A stretch of DNA of 11,167 nt, taken from positions 1-11,167 of the forward strand of contig JAVBOD010000119.1 in the NCBI GenBank assembly GCA_031551045.1, in the 5' to 3' direction. The position numbers were made by a program, and so were the translations under genes. This DNA comes from JAVBOD01 sp031551045 (lineage in GTDB: Bacteria; Bacteroidota; Bacteroidia; Bacteroidales; UBA932). The notes below the pieces were generated by a model. That model was not told the origin of the DNA. It did no database searches and was given only the letters and a program-made list of their open reading frames with translations. This document shows positions 1-6,262 of the stretch, piece after piece. The stretch's first letter is position 1. Each line of letters begins with the position of its first letter.

Positions 1-440
1 TCCAAATCGCCGTAAGCGGATAAGCTTTCTATTATAAGCGGCTTCACCTCTTCGGGGAAATCCTGTGCAGGAATTTCCTGTAGAGCCACCGCCGCTGTGG
101 AGCGGACGTATGACACACTGTCGGAAAGCTGCAAGCACAAATGTTCCAAGGCTTGTTGCTTCGCACTGCCATCGCTCGACTTTGAATAGATCGCCGCATA
201 TAATTCTCCGGCGAAATTGCGTACCAATGCCGACGAATCTTTTTCGTACCCATTCAGTAATTGCATAAATTCCGCGGACGCTGAGGCGGCATCGTTTACA
301 AACGGGAGCACTCCTTCGAAATAGGCATTCGCCCGCTTTTGTTGCATGGCTTGCGAAAGCCGTTGGGAAAGGGATTGGGCGCTCAGCGACAGAGTTAATA
401 CGCTAAATGCTAATGTCGGAATTAATAATCTTGTAAACAT
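1..440 (-). CDS. Exported HEAT-repeat-like protein, N-terminal part (3' end outside window)
   Basis: The reading frame starts at the ATG complementary to 438-440 and stays open to the window edge, giving 146 residues of a longer protein. The N-terminus (MFTRLLIPTLAFSVLTLSLSA, then QS) is a Sec-type signal peptide with a likely cleavage near residue 21, so the protein probably works in the periplasm or at the cell surface. The rest is helical and Ala/Leu/Glu-rich. The stretch around residues 108-140 (LSDSVSYVRS, TAAVALQEI, then FPEEVKPLIIESL) has the paired-helix pattern of HEAT/ARM repeats, which normally serve as protein-binding scaffolds. A perfect Bacteroidota promoter lies upstream at 489-521. 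No partner is visible, so the role is unknown. Export is well supported; the HEAT assignment is a pattern reading from a partial protein. Confidence 0.75.
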   Translation of the reverse strand, partial: MFTRLLIPTLAFSVLTLSLSAQSLSQRLSQAMQQKRANAYFEGVLPFVNDAASASAEFMQLLNGYEKDSSALVRNFAGELYAAIYSKSSDGSAKQQALEHLCLQLSDSVSYVRSTAAVALQEIPAQDFPEEVKPLIIESLSAYGDL

Positions 441-488
441 AGTATGAGAAGGTTTGATAAAATGGTATTTGCCATTATGGCATTTATG

Positions 489-521
489 CAAAGTTAAATA
501 AAAAATGCCAATTTCGTCAAA
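489..521 (-). promoter_or_regulatory. Bacteroidota sigma-ABfr-type promoter for the HEAT-like gene
   Basis: On the minus strand, TAACTTTG (complement of 489-496) matches the -7 consensus TAnnTTTG exactly, and TTTG (complement of 518-521) lies 21 nt upstream as the -33 box. Transcription would begin near 480, about 40 nt before the ATG at 440. The 13-nt inverted repeat TGCCATTATGGCA at 470-482 sits about at the start point and could be an operator. Confidence 0.75.
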
Positions 522-697
522 TAACAGACTATTTAACGGAACTATTTCCTTCTTTTTTATCAAATAATTAAGACCCAGGTAAGCCCGATAACAATTTATC
601 AGAGGATAAGTCGTAGTTTCTTTGAAAACTGTTTGTTAAACTATTGCAATTTAGGTGTTATTATGCAAATAGCGGATTTTTTTGGAAAATAATTAGC

Positions 698-976
698 TCA
701 CACATCATGCTCCCTGATAAACCCATTCACATCGCTCGCCCGGTAATATATCTTCCCGTGGATTCGGATATACAGTAATTTTCCTTCGTTCCTGTAGCGG
801 TAGAGTGTGCGGTGGCACACTTTGAACAACAAACACAAATCCTGGTTATCCATCAGTTTATCGCCCTCCAAACAACTTTGCACATTGTTCAGCCGGTCTA
901 ATTTTTTATCAATTACCTCGAACTTATCCAGAAAGCGGGAGATGAACACATCCATCGAATCTTTATCCATATTCAT
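698..976 (-). CDS. Helix-turn-helix protein of mobile-element type (second HTH gene of the operon)
   Basis: A 92-residue protein. The first ~40 residues are charged and helical (FISRFLDKFEVIDKKLDRLN) and look like a short coiled coil. Residues ~42-90 form a MerR/excisionase-like winged HTH: MDNQDLCLLFKVCHRTLYRYR, a turn, then KLLYIRIHGKIYYRASDV. This pattern (HTH followed by 'I…G..YY...DV..FI') is typical of the small HTH_17-type proteins that recur in Bacteroides mobilizable and conjugative elements, often acting in excision or regulation. It is the last gene of the minus-strand operon, 12 bp downstream of the RepA-like ATPase stop. An in-frame ATG at 970 is an alternative start. No terminator-like hairpin is evident after the stop. 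The exact role (excisionase or repressor) cannot be told from sequence. Confidence 0.85.
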   Translation of the reverse strand: MNMDKDSMDVFISRFLDKFEVIDKKLDRLNNVQSCLEGDKLMDNQDLCLLFKVCHRTLYRYRNEGKLLYIRIHGKIYYRASDVNGFIREHDV

Positions 977-988
977 AATGCTGGCGTA

Positions 989-1934
989 TTAATGAGCGTT
1001 GAGAATAAAAAAGGTATCCTTCACAGGGTCTTTGCAGATGATTCCTTTTTCCTTCATGTATTGGATGTAGCTTTTAGCCGTGCGTTCCTTCACGTCCATC
1101 AACTCCTGTAAACTATAACATAGCTGGGAGTAGGTCATTTGGAGCTTGTTTCGAAAATAATTGCTTTGCAATGGCCAATAACTCGTTTTCCTTGCGCTGC
1201 TCCCTGTCCTCTTTTGGTTTTTCTCCCAAATAGGCGTGCATTCCCTGTTCCTTGTCCCAGGCAAACTGCATGATGGGCACATCCAGCGGGCTCCCGTCGC
1301 GTACTTTCAAGGCTTTTACCACAGAGATAGCATTATTGAACTTATCGTTTTCAATCGAGAGAATGGCGGCGGCTTTGCGTTGCAGTTCCGAGCCTAAATG
1401 CCCTCTTAATTTCAATCCGTTCGGGGTAAAGTGAAGTACGCTTATGATACACGTGTTGTAGATGCCCGCCAACCGGTACAATTCATCAATCAGTTCTATG
1501 CTCTCGCCCTCGTCGTTGGTAGTCCGTACCAAATCGGCAATACCGTCTAAAATGACCAAGAAAATTCCGTCATATTGATAATAAAACTTATCCATGCTCT
1601 GAATAATCACCTGCAAGCGTTCTTTCCGGCTCATTCCTGCCAACGAAAACGCATGCAGGTACTCCGGCTTGTCGGTTGCTTTTGCGCGTTTCAGTGCATT
1701 CTGCAAATTTTTGTAAAGTTGTTCTTCGGATTGCTCGGTATCGTACCACAAAACAGCCTGATTGTGGGTATTGGATTTAATGCTTAAACCTAAAGAATCA
1801 ATCGCGTTTTCGGTTGTGATACATCCGGCAATCAAACGGCCTACATAATTACTTTTTCCGGTTCCTTCGCCGCCGGTGATACCGAGCAAATTGCCTTCTG
1901 TTCCTAACGGCACGTCATTCACTGAAACTATCAT
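989..1934 (-). pseudogene. RepA-like RecA-fold ATPase of a mobile element, interrupted by a +1 frameshift
   Basis: The frame from the ATG at 1934 has Walker A GGEGTGKS (residues 21-28), hydrophobic Walker B FLVILD (125-130), and conserved stretches such as LYDTEQ-like WYDTEQSE and RGHLGSELQRKAAAILSIE. This is the RepA-like, hexameric-helicase-type ATPase of Bacteroidetes mobilizable elements, thought to help replication or mobilization of the excised form. The frame stops early at 1113, after SKQAP and eight unrelated residues. The usual C-terminus (MTYSQLCYSLQEL, then DVKERTAKSYIQYMKEKGI) continues in the next frame and stops at 989. Removing one base from the AAA run (complement of 1138-1140) restores a single 314-residue protein. 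The ATG overlaps the preceding primase-like stop as ATGA. Either the gene is broken or there is a sequence error; a truncated 273-residue product would keep the ATPase core but lose the C-terminal winged-helix-like domain. Confidence 0.85.
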
Positions 1935-3043
1935 ATTTGATTTGATTTGATTGGTGGATTATTAAAATCTATTTCGCAAGGCTTTAAAAGAGATAAAGAT
2001 TCTTCGTACAATTGTTCCAAAAGCGCATGGAAAAGTTGTCGTAATACCTGTGAAGCATTCCCTAACCTGAAAAAGTCAGATATATCTTTCTCTTTTTTCT
2101 CTCCCGAAAGTGGCAAAAGCAAACGCTTAACGCCAAATTCTTTTAACTCCTTTTGATGTTTCAGCGAACTTTCCAAGCCTGTTTTATCCACATCATAAAG
2201 TAGCACGATGTGTTTAAAACGATTGGACAATTTTCGAATAATACCAGCGGGAATATGGGACGTTTCGCTGTTAAAGCATATTGCAGCAAACCCATGAGAG
2301 GCCAATGATAACACATCCTTTTCACCACCCGTGATAAACAAAATATCTCCTTTGGCAGGAAGCTGTTCCAAGCCGAAACAATAATTCTCGCCTGAGTTTC
2401 CACCATACAGGAAACGTATTTCAGAGAAAGGACTGTAAATTTTTATGTTTCGCTTGCCGATGTACCCAAACATAGGTTCTTGATTTGATGACTTAAAATT
2501 AAACGGTTTCCCCTCGCTATTTTCGCTTTTAAATTCTTTCAGGGAAACGGTTTTGTACGTTTTGAGAATTTCATTTGTAATACTGTATTGTAACCAAAAA
2601 GCTAATTCTTCAGGGGTAAAAGCCTGGGTAGTTATGATGTATGCTTTGCTTTTGGGTGATTCCAGTGTGCTGATGGAATCATTAACGTTGATTGTTTTAT
2701 AAATAGGGAGTTGTTTGTTCGTATTTGGAGCGTCTGCCAAATGCAGCGACAAATCACGGTTGATAATTTGCAGAATCTCCACAAAACTTTTTGGATTTTG
2801 ACACTCCAAGCCATGTAATTTTCCGACCAATGCAAAACAATCACCGCTGTATGCTTCGTTCCCGAAATCCTTCAACCGGTAGCTATTATTCCGTTTGTCG
2901 AAATATACATTGCACGATGCACGACGGTCGTTGTACAATGGATTTAAAAAATTCCGTTCTACCCGCCAGTTACCCGGAAGGTAATACCTGAAAACATCCA
3001 GCCCTTTATTTGTCCGACTTAATATTTCGTCTTTGCTGAGCAT
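1931..3043 (-). CDS. Toprim-domain, DNA-primase-like protein of a mobile element
   Basis: A 370-residue protein. The N-terminal ~100 residues (GLDVFRYYLPG, NFLNPLYNDRRASCNVYFD, LKDFGNEAYSGDCFALV) resemble the CHC2 zinc-finger fold of bacterial primases but without the full set of zinc-binding Cys/His. Residues ~233-325 form a Toprim domain: GGEKD with catalytic-type Glu241, the metal-binding pair LLYDVDKTG (Asp284, Asp286), and a trailing KDISDFF. Toprim proteins of this kind sit beside RepA-like ATPases in Bacteroidetes mobilizable elements, where they probably prime replication of the transferred or excised DNA. The start overlaps the upstream HTH gene by 38 bp and the stop overlaps the ATPase ATG (ATGA), so translation is probably coupled through the operon. 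The loss of zinc ligands is common in this group as far as I know and is not a sign of decay. Confidence 0.88.
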   Translation of the reverse strand: MLSKDEILSRTNKGLDVFRYYLPGNWRVERNFLNPLYNDRRASCNVYFDKRNNSYRLKDFGNEAYSGDCFALVGKLHGLECQNPKSFVEILQIINRDLSLHLADAPNTNKQLPIYKTINVNDSISTLESPKSKAYIITTQAFTPEELAFWLQYSITNEILKTYKTVSLKEFKSENSEGKPFNFKSSNQEPMFGYIGKRNIKIYSPFSEIRFLYGGNSGENYCFGLEQLPAKGDILFITGGEKDVLSLASHGFAAICFNSETSHIPAGIIRKLSNRFKHIVLLYDVDKTGLESSLKHQKELKEFGVKRLLLPLSGEKKEKDISDFFRLGNASQVLRQLFHALLEQLYEESLSLLKPCEIDFNNPPIKSNQI

Positions 3044-3365
3044 ACAGTTTGTAGTTGTTGATTAAATCTTCCAAGCGTGTTTCGGTGGTACGGATTCGGT
3101 GTTCGTTCAGCAATCGTTTTATTTCGCCAATAGTGTAATAACATTTTCCGGACATGACGGAATACGTAATCAATCTATTGGTGCGTAAGCGTTGTAAAGT
3201 ACGGCTGCTGATTTTTAGGAATGTGCAGGCATCATAACCGTCCACCCACATTTCGTCGGGATTATCCTCCGGTTGTTGTGTCTGCAATTTCACAATGTTT
3301 GCAATAGAATCAATTTTCTCCATCAATTCTCTAAAGGCGGCTGATTCAAAAGTGATGACTTCCAT
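3006..3365 (-). CDS. Helix-turn-helix protein, first gene of the element operon
   Basis: From the ATG at 3365 the protein has 119 residues: a helical N-terminus (FRELMEKIDSIANIVKLQTQ), then an HTH_17-type winged helix (MWVDGYDACTFLKISSRTLQRLR, then LITYSVMSGKCYYTIGEIKRLL) and a basic C-terminal tail (YAQQRRNIKSDK). It is a relative of the HTH protein at 698-976, with the same architecture. Such proteins open the replication/mobilization operons of Bacteroides mobilizable elements. An ATG at 3404 would add 13 residues, but it lies inside the right arm of the 18-bp inverted repeat (3371-3415), and family proteins usually start near MEVI, so 3365 is preferred. The inverted repeat just upstream suggests autoregulation or another element function. 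The stop overlaps the Toprim gene start by 38 bp. Confidence 0.85.
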   Translation of the reverse strand: MEVITFESAAFRELMEKIDSIANIVKLQTQQPEDNPDEMWVDGYDACTFLKISSRTLQRLRTNRLITYSVMSGKCYYTIGEIKRLLNEHRIRTTETRLEDLINNYKLYAQQRRNIKSDK

Positions 3366-3370
3366 AATTA

Positions 3371-3415
3371 GAAATTGTTTTTTGCAAAGGTCAAGCGTTT
3401 GCAAAAAACAATTTC
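3371..3415. repeat. Perfect 18-bp inverted repeat at the start of the element operon
   Basis: Left arm 3371-3388 (starts GAAATTGTTTTTTG) and right arm 3398-3415 are exact reverse complements, with a 9-nt spacer (GGTCAAGCG). The left arm ends 6 bp from the start codon at 3365. It could be an operator for the HTH protein, an mRNA hairpin masking the start, or part of an origin of the excised element. Confidence 0.9.
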
Positions 3416-3592
3416 ATAAGGATATCCTATGTTAGGACAAATATTTCATATACTACTGATAATTAATACACTATAGATTATTCGTAAATTTTACAACCTG
3501 ATTTTTAGGGGTAAATTCATAAGCTCACAAAAATCAACCTCCTTAACTATCTAAAAATAAATTAATTATATTATCAAAAATCCTAGTTTATC

Positions 3593-4450
3593 CTAATTAG
3601 GAAATTTAATAGGAAGTTCCAGCGGTTCGTCAATCCGTCGAATGACTTGTTCTTTGAGTATATCAATAAAAACAGTTTGGTTCTTTTTACGTTTCCGTAT
3701 ATCTGAAAACATCCCATAGCAATTACTCAAGCTAATATTGAACGCTTGTTCCAAGATACCTACAATTTCTATAATACTGGCATTTCCATGATTTACAACG
3801 CCACTGCAATAAAGGCTATATGCTAATTCAATCATCCAGATTTTTTTCCCTGTCCAACTCGACTTCTTAAAGTTAGAGACGTTAGCCAATTCCGGGTGGT
3901 CTAACTTAACGTATTCATTGTTGAGATAGATAAACAATTCCTGGTTGGCCATAATTTTCGCAATTTTGAAATCACAAGGAGTGGTGAAATAAGGGTCTTT
4001 CCCATAGATAAGGTCTTCCGAGATAACAGCATCGTCAATCATTTGATGGCGTAGAAAGAAATGAGTATCGTAATTCATTTTGTTTAAACGGAAATATTGA
4101 TAGATAACCGCATTTTTATCAAAAAAATGGTTCAAATGGTTGAGCTCGTCAATCAGGTATTGTTTGATAACAGGTATGCTCCCGATGGGGCGCCTGCTTT
4201 CAATATCGCAGATTTGGCTGTAATAGATTAGTTGGCTTTGGATAGTGGGTTTCAAGTGTTTGAAGAAGTGAATTTCTTCCTTGTTGTTTTTGAATGAATA
4301 GGTTGAAATAAATGTTCTCAACTGAGCCATGCCATTACCATACACTTTCGTTGCTTCCTGCGCCACTAATATCGAAGTTTCAAAAACATCTTCAATATTT
4401 TTCATTTCTTTTGCAATGCTCTCATTGAGATTTTGTACGAATTTTTCCAT
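3593..4450 (-). CDS. rteC: RteC-family regulator of mobile-element excision
   Basis: A 285-residue, largely helical, soluble protein with no signal peptide or membrane segment. The stretch EIHFFKHLKPTIQSQLIYYS (about residues 58-77), followed by spaced helices with LIDELNHLNHFFDKN, VIYQYFRLNKMNYDTHFFLR and a C-terminal region ending FSDIRKRKKNQTVFIDILKE, matches the RteC family. In the conjugative transposon CTnDOT, RteC activates the excision operon. Homologues are common in other Bacteroidetes integrative elements, where the target promoter is usually unknown. Here the gene is alone on the minus strand, with about 230 bp to the HTH gene and no excision genes in the window. The stop codon lies inside a 12-bp palindrome (TCCTAATTAGGA, 3591-3602). 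I assign the family firmly; whether it still controls anything is unknown. Confidence 0.9.
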   Translation of the reverse strand: MEKFVQNLNESIAKEMKNIEDVFETSILVAQEATKVYGNGMAQLRTFISTYSFKNNKEEIHFFKHLKPTIQSQLIYYSQICDIESRRPIGSIPVIKQYLIDELNHLNHFFDKNAVIYQYFRLNKMNYDTHFFLRHQMIDDAVISEDLIYGKDPYFTTPCDFKIAKIMANQELFIYLNNEYVKLDHPELANVSNFKKSSWTGKKIWMIELAYSLYCSGVVNHGNASIIEIVGILEQAFNISLSNCYGMFSDIRKRKKNQTVFIDILKEQVIRRIDEPLELPIKFPN

Positions 4451-4771
4451 AAATTTTATTTTTTTAAGGTTTCAGGATTATACGAAAAGAACAAAAATTT
4501 GTTGGTTAAAATTCGGAATACGGGTGTGTTAATGTCGATAGACAATTTCATGATAGGTCAGCAGAAGTCTTGCTGTTGTAGGCTAGCGAACCCTTTTGTA
4601 AACTCCAGCCAAGAAAAGTTAAATATTTTGTAAAGCTTTTCAAGCTAAGTTAGATGTAGGTGCAAGGTGCAGGGCGTATATATACGCCCTGCACCTTGCA
4701 CCTACACAAACAATTGATAATAAGATAACTAATGAATTCGAAATTTACACCAAATTTTTAACGAAATAGGC
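4451..4771. other. Gene-free stretch upstream of rteC containing a long palindrome
   Basis: No convincing gene is seen here. It holds the upstream region of rteC (a TATAAT-like hexamer in minus orientation near 4478 but no clear Bacteroidota promoter), a short hairpin near 4559-4577 (CAGCA/TGCTG) and the 52-bp palindrome at 4655-4706. The remainder is AT-rich. Confidence 0.6.
4655..4706. repeat. 52-bp perfect palindrome with internal tandem 7-mers
   Basis: The arms 4655-4680 (begins TGTAGGTGCAAGG) and 4681-4706 are exact reverse complements with no spacer; the centre is at 4680/4681 (TATA|TATA). Each arm contains two tandem copies of AGGTGCA. In RNA it would fold into a very stable hairpin on either strand. 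It could be a bidirectional transcript end, a recombinase- or replication-related site, or a dispersed extragenic palindromic repeat. Confidence 0.95.
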
Positions 4772-5041
4772 ATGACTATGTTTGACATTGAAATGTCTTC
4801 ATCTATGAATAGTTATTGGTGTGAGGCTATATCAATAAATTTGCGAGAGTGGAAGAATTATTGTAATATTGCAGTTGAAATAGCTATATATGCTAAATGC
4901 AGCCAAGTAAGAGGCAGGAGGTACTCAATTTTAAATATTAAAATTCAAACACTCAACTGTCCCTCTTGTAAAATTAAAGAAATTAAAATATTGAATTTAT
5001 GGGAGTTGGGAAATAAGTTCACCGCCCTCTCTCTCCGCTAG
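4772..5041 (+). CDS. Doubtful small ORF (89 codons), unknown
   Basis: An open frame of 89 codons from ATG 4772, with residues such as LNCPSCKIKEI, that I cannot assign to any family. Base composition is AT-rich like the surrounding non-coding DNA. Its last codons are read from the tRNA-Ser-like sequence at 5025-5039, which argues that the ORF runs by chance across an element boundary. There is no promoter or ribosome-binding site that I can recognise. Treat it as probably non-coding. Confidence 0.2.
   Translation: MTMFDIEMSSSMNSYWCEAISINLREWKNYCNIAVEIAIYAKCSQVRGRRYSILNIKIQTLNCPSCKIKEIKILNLWELGNKFTALSLR
5025..5039 (+). other. tRNA-Ser 3'-end-like sequence, candidate attachment site (att)
   Basis: CCCTCTCTCTCCGCT at 5025-5039 has the form of the T-arm/acceptor 3' strand of Bacteroidota tRNA-Ser genes (…CCCTCTCTCTCCGC), but no tRNA body precedes it. 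From memory it differs by one base from the 14-bp core used by the NBU1 integrase in Bacteroides (CCTGTCTCTCCGCT). This is what the distal end of an element integrated into a tRNA 3' end leaves behind. I found no second copy in the window, so the site is a candidate only. Confidence 0.5.
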
Positions 5042-5194
5042 AAAGGTGGTCAAATACAGAAAGTTAGAAGCCAAGCAAAGACGGAAAAATAAGTTTCAAA
5101 AGTGTACACTAAATTGTACCCCTTATTAGAAACAGGCTTGTAATAATCTGACTAATAGGAAGTTTTGTTAAAATTCAACATTCGCCCTCACCGC

Positions 5195-5232
5195 AAGGCG
5201 CTGAAAATTCATCGAATTTTCAGCGCCTTTTT
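5195..5232 (+). terminator. Rho-independent-type terminator
   Basis: Perfect 16-bp inverted repeat: left arm 5195-5210 (AAGGCGCTGAAAATTC), 3-nt loop ATC, right arm 5214-5229, with a T5 run at 5228-5232 on the plus strand. The left arm starts with AA, so minus-strand function is also possible but weaker. The gene it originally served is not evident. Confidence 0.8.
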
Positions 5233-5261
5233 ATTGCTTTACTTGATGCCTTACCCCAATA

Positions 5262-5302
5262 TTACTAAATTGTTAAGTATGTTACTAAATCGTTAAATTA
5301 TG
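5262..5302 (+). repeat. Two tandem imperfect ~20-bp repeats upstream of the 5371 gene
   Basis: TTACTAAATTGTTAAGTATG (5262-5281) is followed at once by a 21-nt near copy (5282-5302, begins TTACTAAATCGTTAAA). They sit 30-70 bp upstream of the -7 element at 5334-5341, a suitable place for an activator binding site. Confidence 0.65.
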
Positions 5303-5333
5303 CGGCATAAGTATAATGGCCCATTTTTTGACT

Positions 5334-5341
5334 TAGCTTTG
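5334..5341 (+). promoter_or_regulatory. -7 promoter element upstream of the 5371-7478 gene cluster
   Basis: TAGCTTTG at 5334-5341 matches the Bacteroidota -7 consensus TAnnTTTG and lies 29 nt before the GTG at 5371. A clear TTTG box at the usual -33 distance is missing, which would fit a promoter that needs an activator, possibly acting at the tandem repeats upstream. Confidence 0.5.
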
Positions 5342-5370
5342 TAGCCTATTAAATTAAAAAACAGGTTTTT

Positions 5371-5733
5371 GTGAAACACGTACGCTTTTTACTCTTTTTT
5401 GTACTTGCCCACATGGTGTTGTCGTTGTCGAGAACGCCGGTGCAGGTGGTACTTCCGCTTGATATAAGCATAGAGGAGGCCTTGTGTTGTTTCGGTACTA
5501 TTGACCGGCAAACTATTTTTGCAGAACCGGCAAACACCCTTTCCTTTTACAATAATTCCGCGAAAACTTCTTTACCGGAAACGAATAAGACCTTCAATAA
5601 ATTTTTCCGGTCAAAGCTCTTTGCTCATGAAACAATGGGGGCAAAGTGGAGTCTTGCCGACTATCTTTCTCATAGCAAATCATTCACAGATCATCCTTCG
5701 ACATTTCTCGAACAAAGGCGATTAAATTGCTGA
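5371..5733 (+). CDS. Unknown exported protein, possibly frameshifted near its C-terminus
   Basis: A 120-residue protein beginning with GTG. The N-terminus (MKHVRFLLFFVLAHMVLSLS) is a signal peptide or membrane anchor; an in-frame ATG at 5413 would cut most of it away, so GTG is preferred, also because the -7 element is correctly placed for it. The mature part (RTPVQVVLPLDISIEEALC…) matches no family I know. The last ~20 residues (SFTDHPSTFLEQRRLNC) look unnatural. In the next frame, from about 5676 to the stop at 5775-5777, the DNA encodes FDISRTKAIKLLIMCALLLGVFHFYV, a convincing C-terminal membrane helix. A one-base loss near 5676-5690 would explain this. The intact gene could thus be 5371-5777, with a membrane segment at both ends. 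It lies 139 bp before the next membrane protein gene. Confidence 0.55.
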   Translation: MKHVRFLLFFVLAHMVLSLSRTPVQVVLPLDISIEEALCCFGTIDRQTIFAEPANTLSFYNNSAKTSLPETNKTFNKFFRSKLFAHETMGAKWSLADYLSHSKSFTDHPSTFLEQRRLNC

Positions 5734-5872
5734 TAATGTGCGCGCTGCTTCTGGGCGTTTTTCATTTCTACGTGTAGAAAAGCACATAATTACATCGACA
5801 ATTTATTAATCAACGGGAGGCGGTATGGCTTGTATTGAAAGCGTACCCCTCCACAAAAAATAGAGAAATATC

Positions 5873-6262
5873 ATGACAAAAGTTATTTTAGCCACCTTCT
5901 TAATGATGGGAGGCGCCTTCACTATAGGATTTGCTGTTGCTTACCTCATCAAAGCAATTAGTTTAACATTGAATTCATTGGAAACATTTTCTTTCCCGGA
6001 ATATGTGCATGCTATGAAAAGAACCCGCAACATTCGTAAAATCCGTTACGAGAATATCAATCGTTTATTTGCGATTTTCCAAAAACAAAATAGGAACGAA
6101 CTGTTGGATTATTCCTTCCCCTGCCACATGGAAGAAAAGCAATTCGATTTCCGGAAGGAGAATGAATTAATACATTATCGTTATCCGGCGCAAGTAAAGG
6201 AAAGCAACATAGACTATAACAGGGACAATGAATTATTACATTACAGGTATGGAAAAAATTGA
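5873..6262 (+). CDS. Unknown one-helix membrane protein with C-terminal 22-residue repeats
   Basis: A 129-residue protein. Residues ~4-34 form a hydrophobic helix (VILATFLMMGGAFTIGFAVAYL). A basic segment follows (residues 48-59, MKRTRNIRKIRY), suggesting a cytoplasmic C-terminal domain. The last third is made of repeats with an exact 22-residue period: NELLDYSFP at residue 75, NELIHYRYP at 97 and NELLHYRY at 119. The gene ends inside the start of the OadB-like gene (14-nt overlap, 6249-6262), so the two are probably translated together. OadG, the small one-helix subunit that anchors oxaloacetate decarboxylase, often precedes oadB, and this protein could take that place, but I see no OadG sequence motif. 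Function unknown; the genetic link to the sodium pump is the main clue. Confidence 0.75.
   Translation: MTKVILATFLMMGGAFTIGFAVAYLIKAISLTLNSLETFSFPEYVHAMKRTRNIRKIRYENINRLFAIFQKQNRNELLDYSFPCHMEEKQFDFRKENELIHYRYPAQVKESNIDYNRDNELLHYRYGKN

Larger units (their letters stand above)
5042..5370. other. Gene-free stretch with terminator, tandem repeat and promoter
   Basis: No gene is evident from the att-like site to the GTG start at 5371. It contains a strong terminator hairpin (5195-5232), two tandem ~20-bp repeats (5262-5302) and a -7 promoter element (5334-5341). The part from 5042 to 5190 shows nothing I can name. Confidence 0.6.

Noticed and set aside
470..482. 13-nt inverted repeat TGCCATTATGGCA as a separate regulatory finding
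   Set aside because: Well placed as an operator near the transcription start, but too short in an AT-rich region to stand alone; mentioned only with the promoter.
3040..3404. CRISPR array or other spaced repeats
   Set aside because: No regularly spaced repeats are present here or elsewhere in the window; the repeats seen are single inverted or tandem pairs.
3591..3602. 12-bp palindrome TCCTAATTAGGA at the rteC stop
   Set aside because: Too short and AT-rich to distinguish from chance; no T-run that would make it a terminator.
4433..4633. 66-codon plus-strand ORF upstream of rteC
   Set aside because: It overlaps the rteC start on the other strand, is AT-rich, and shows no domain or translation signal.
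5176..5200. Sequence ATTCGCCCTCACCGC as a second tRNA-3'-end-like att site
   Set aside because: It resembles a tRNA acceptor end only loosely and runs directly into the terminator hairpin at 5195; no matching second core was found.
5501..5725. 74-codon ORF overlapping the exported protein gene in another frame
   Set aside because: It lacks a signal peptide or recognisable pattern, and the overlapping frame has a convincing signal sequence and a placed promoter. Its codons read as a shadow.
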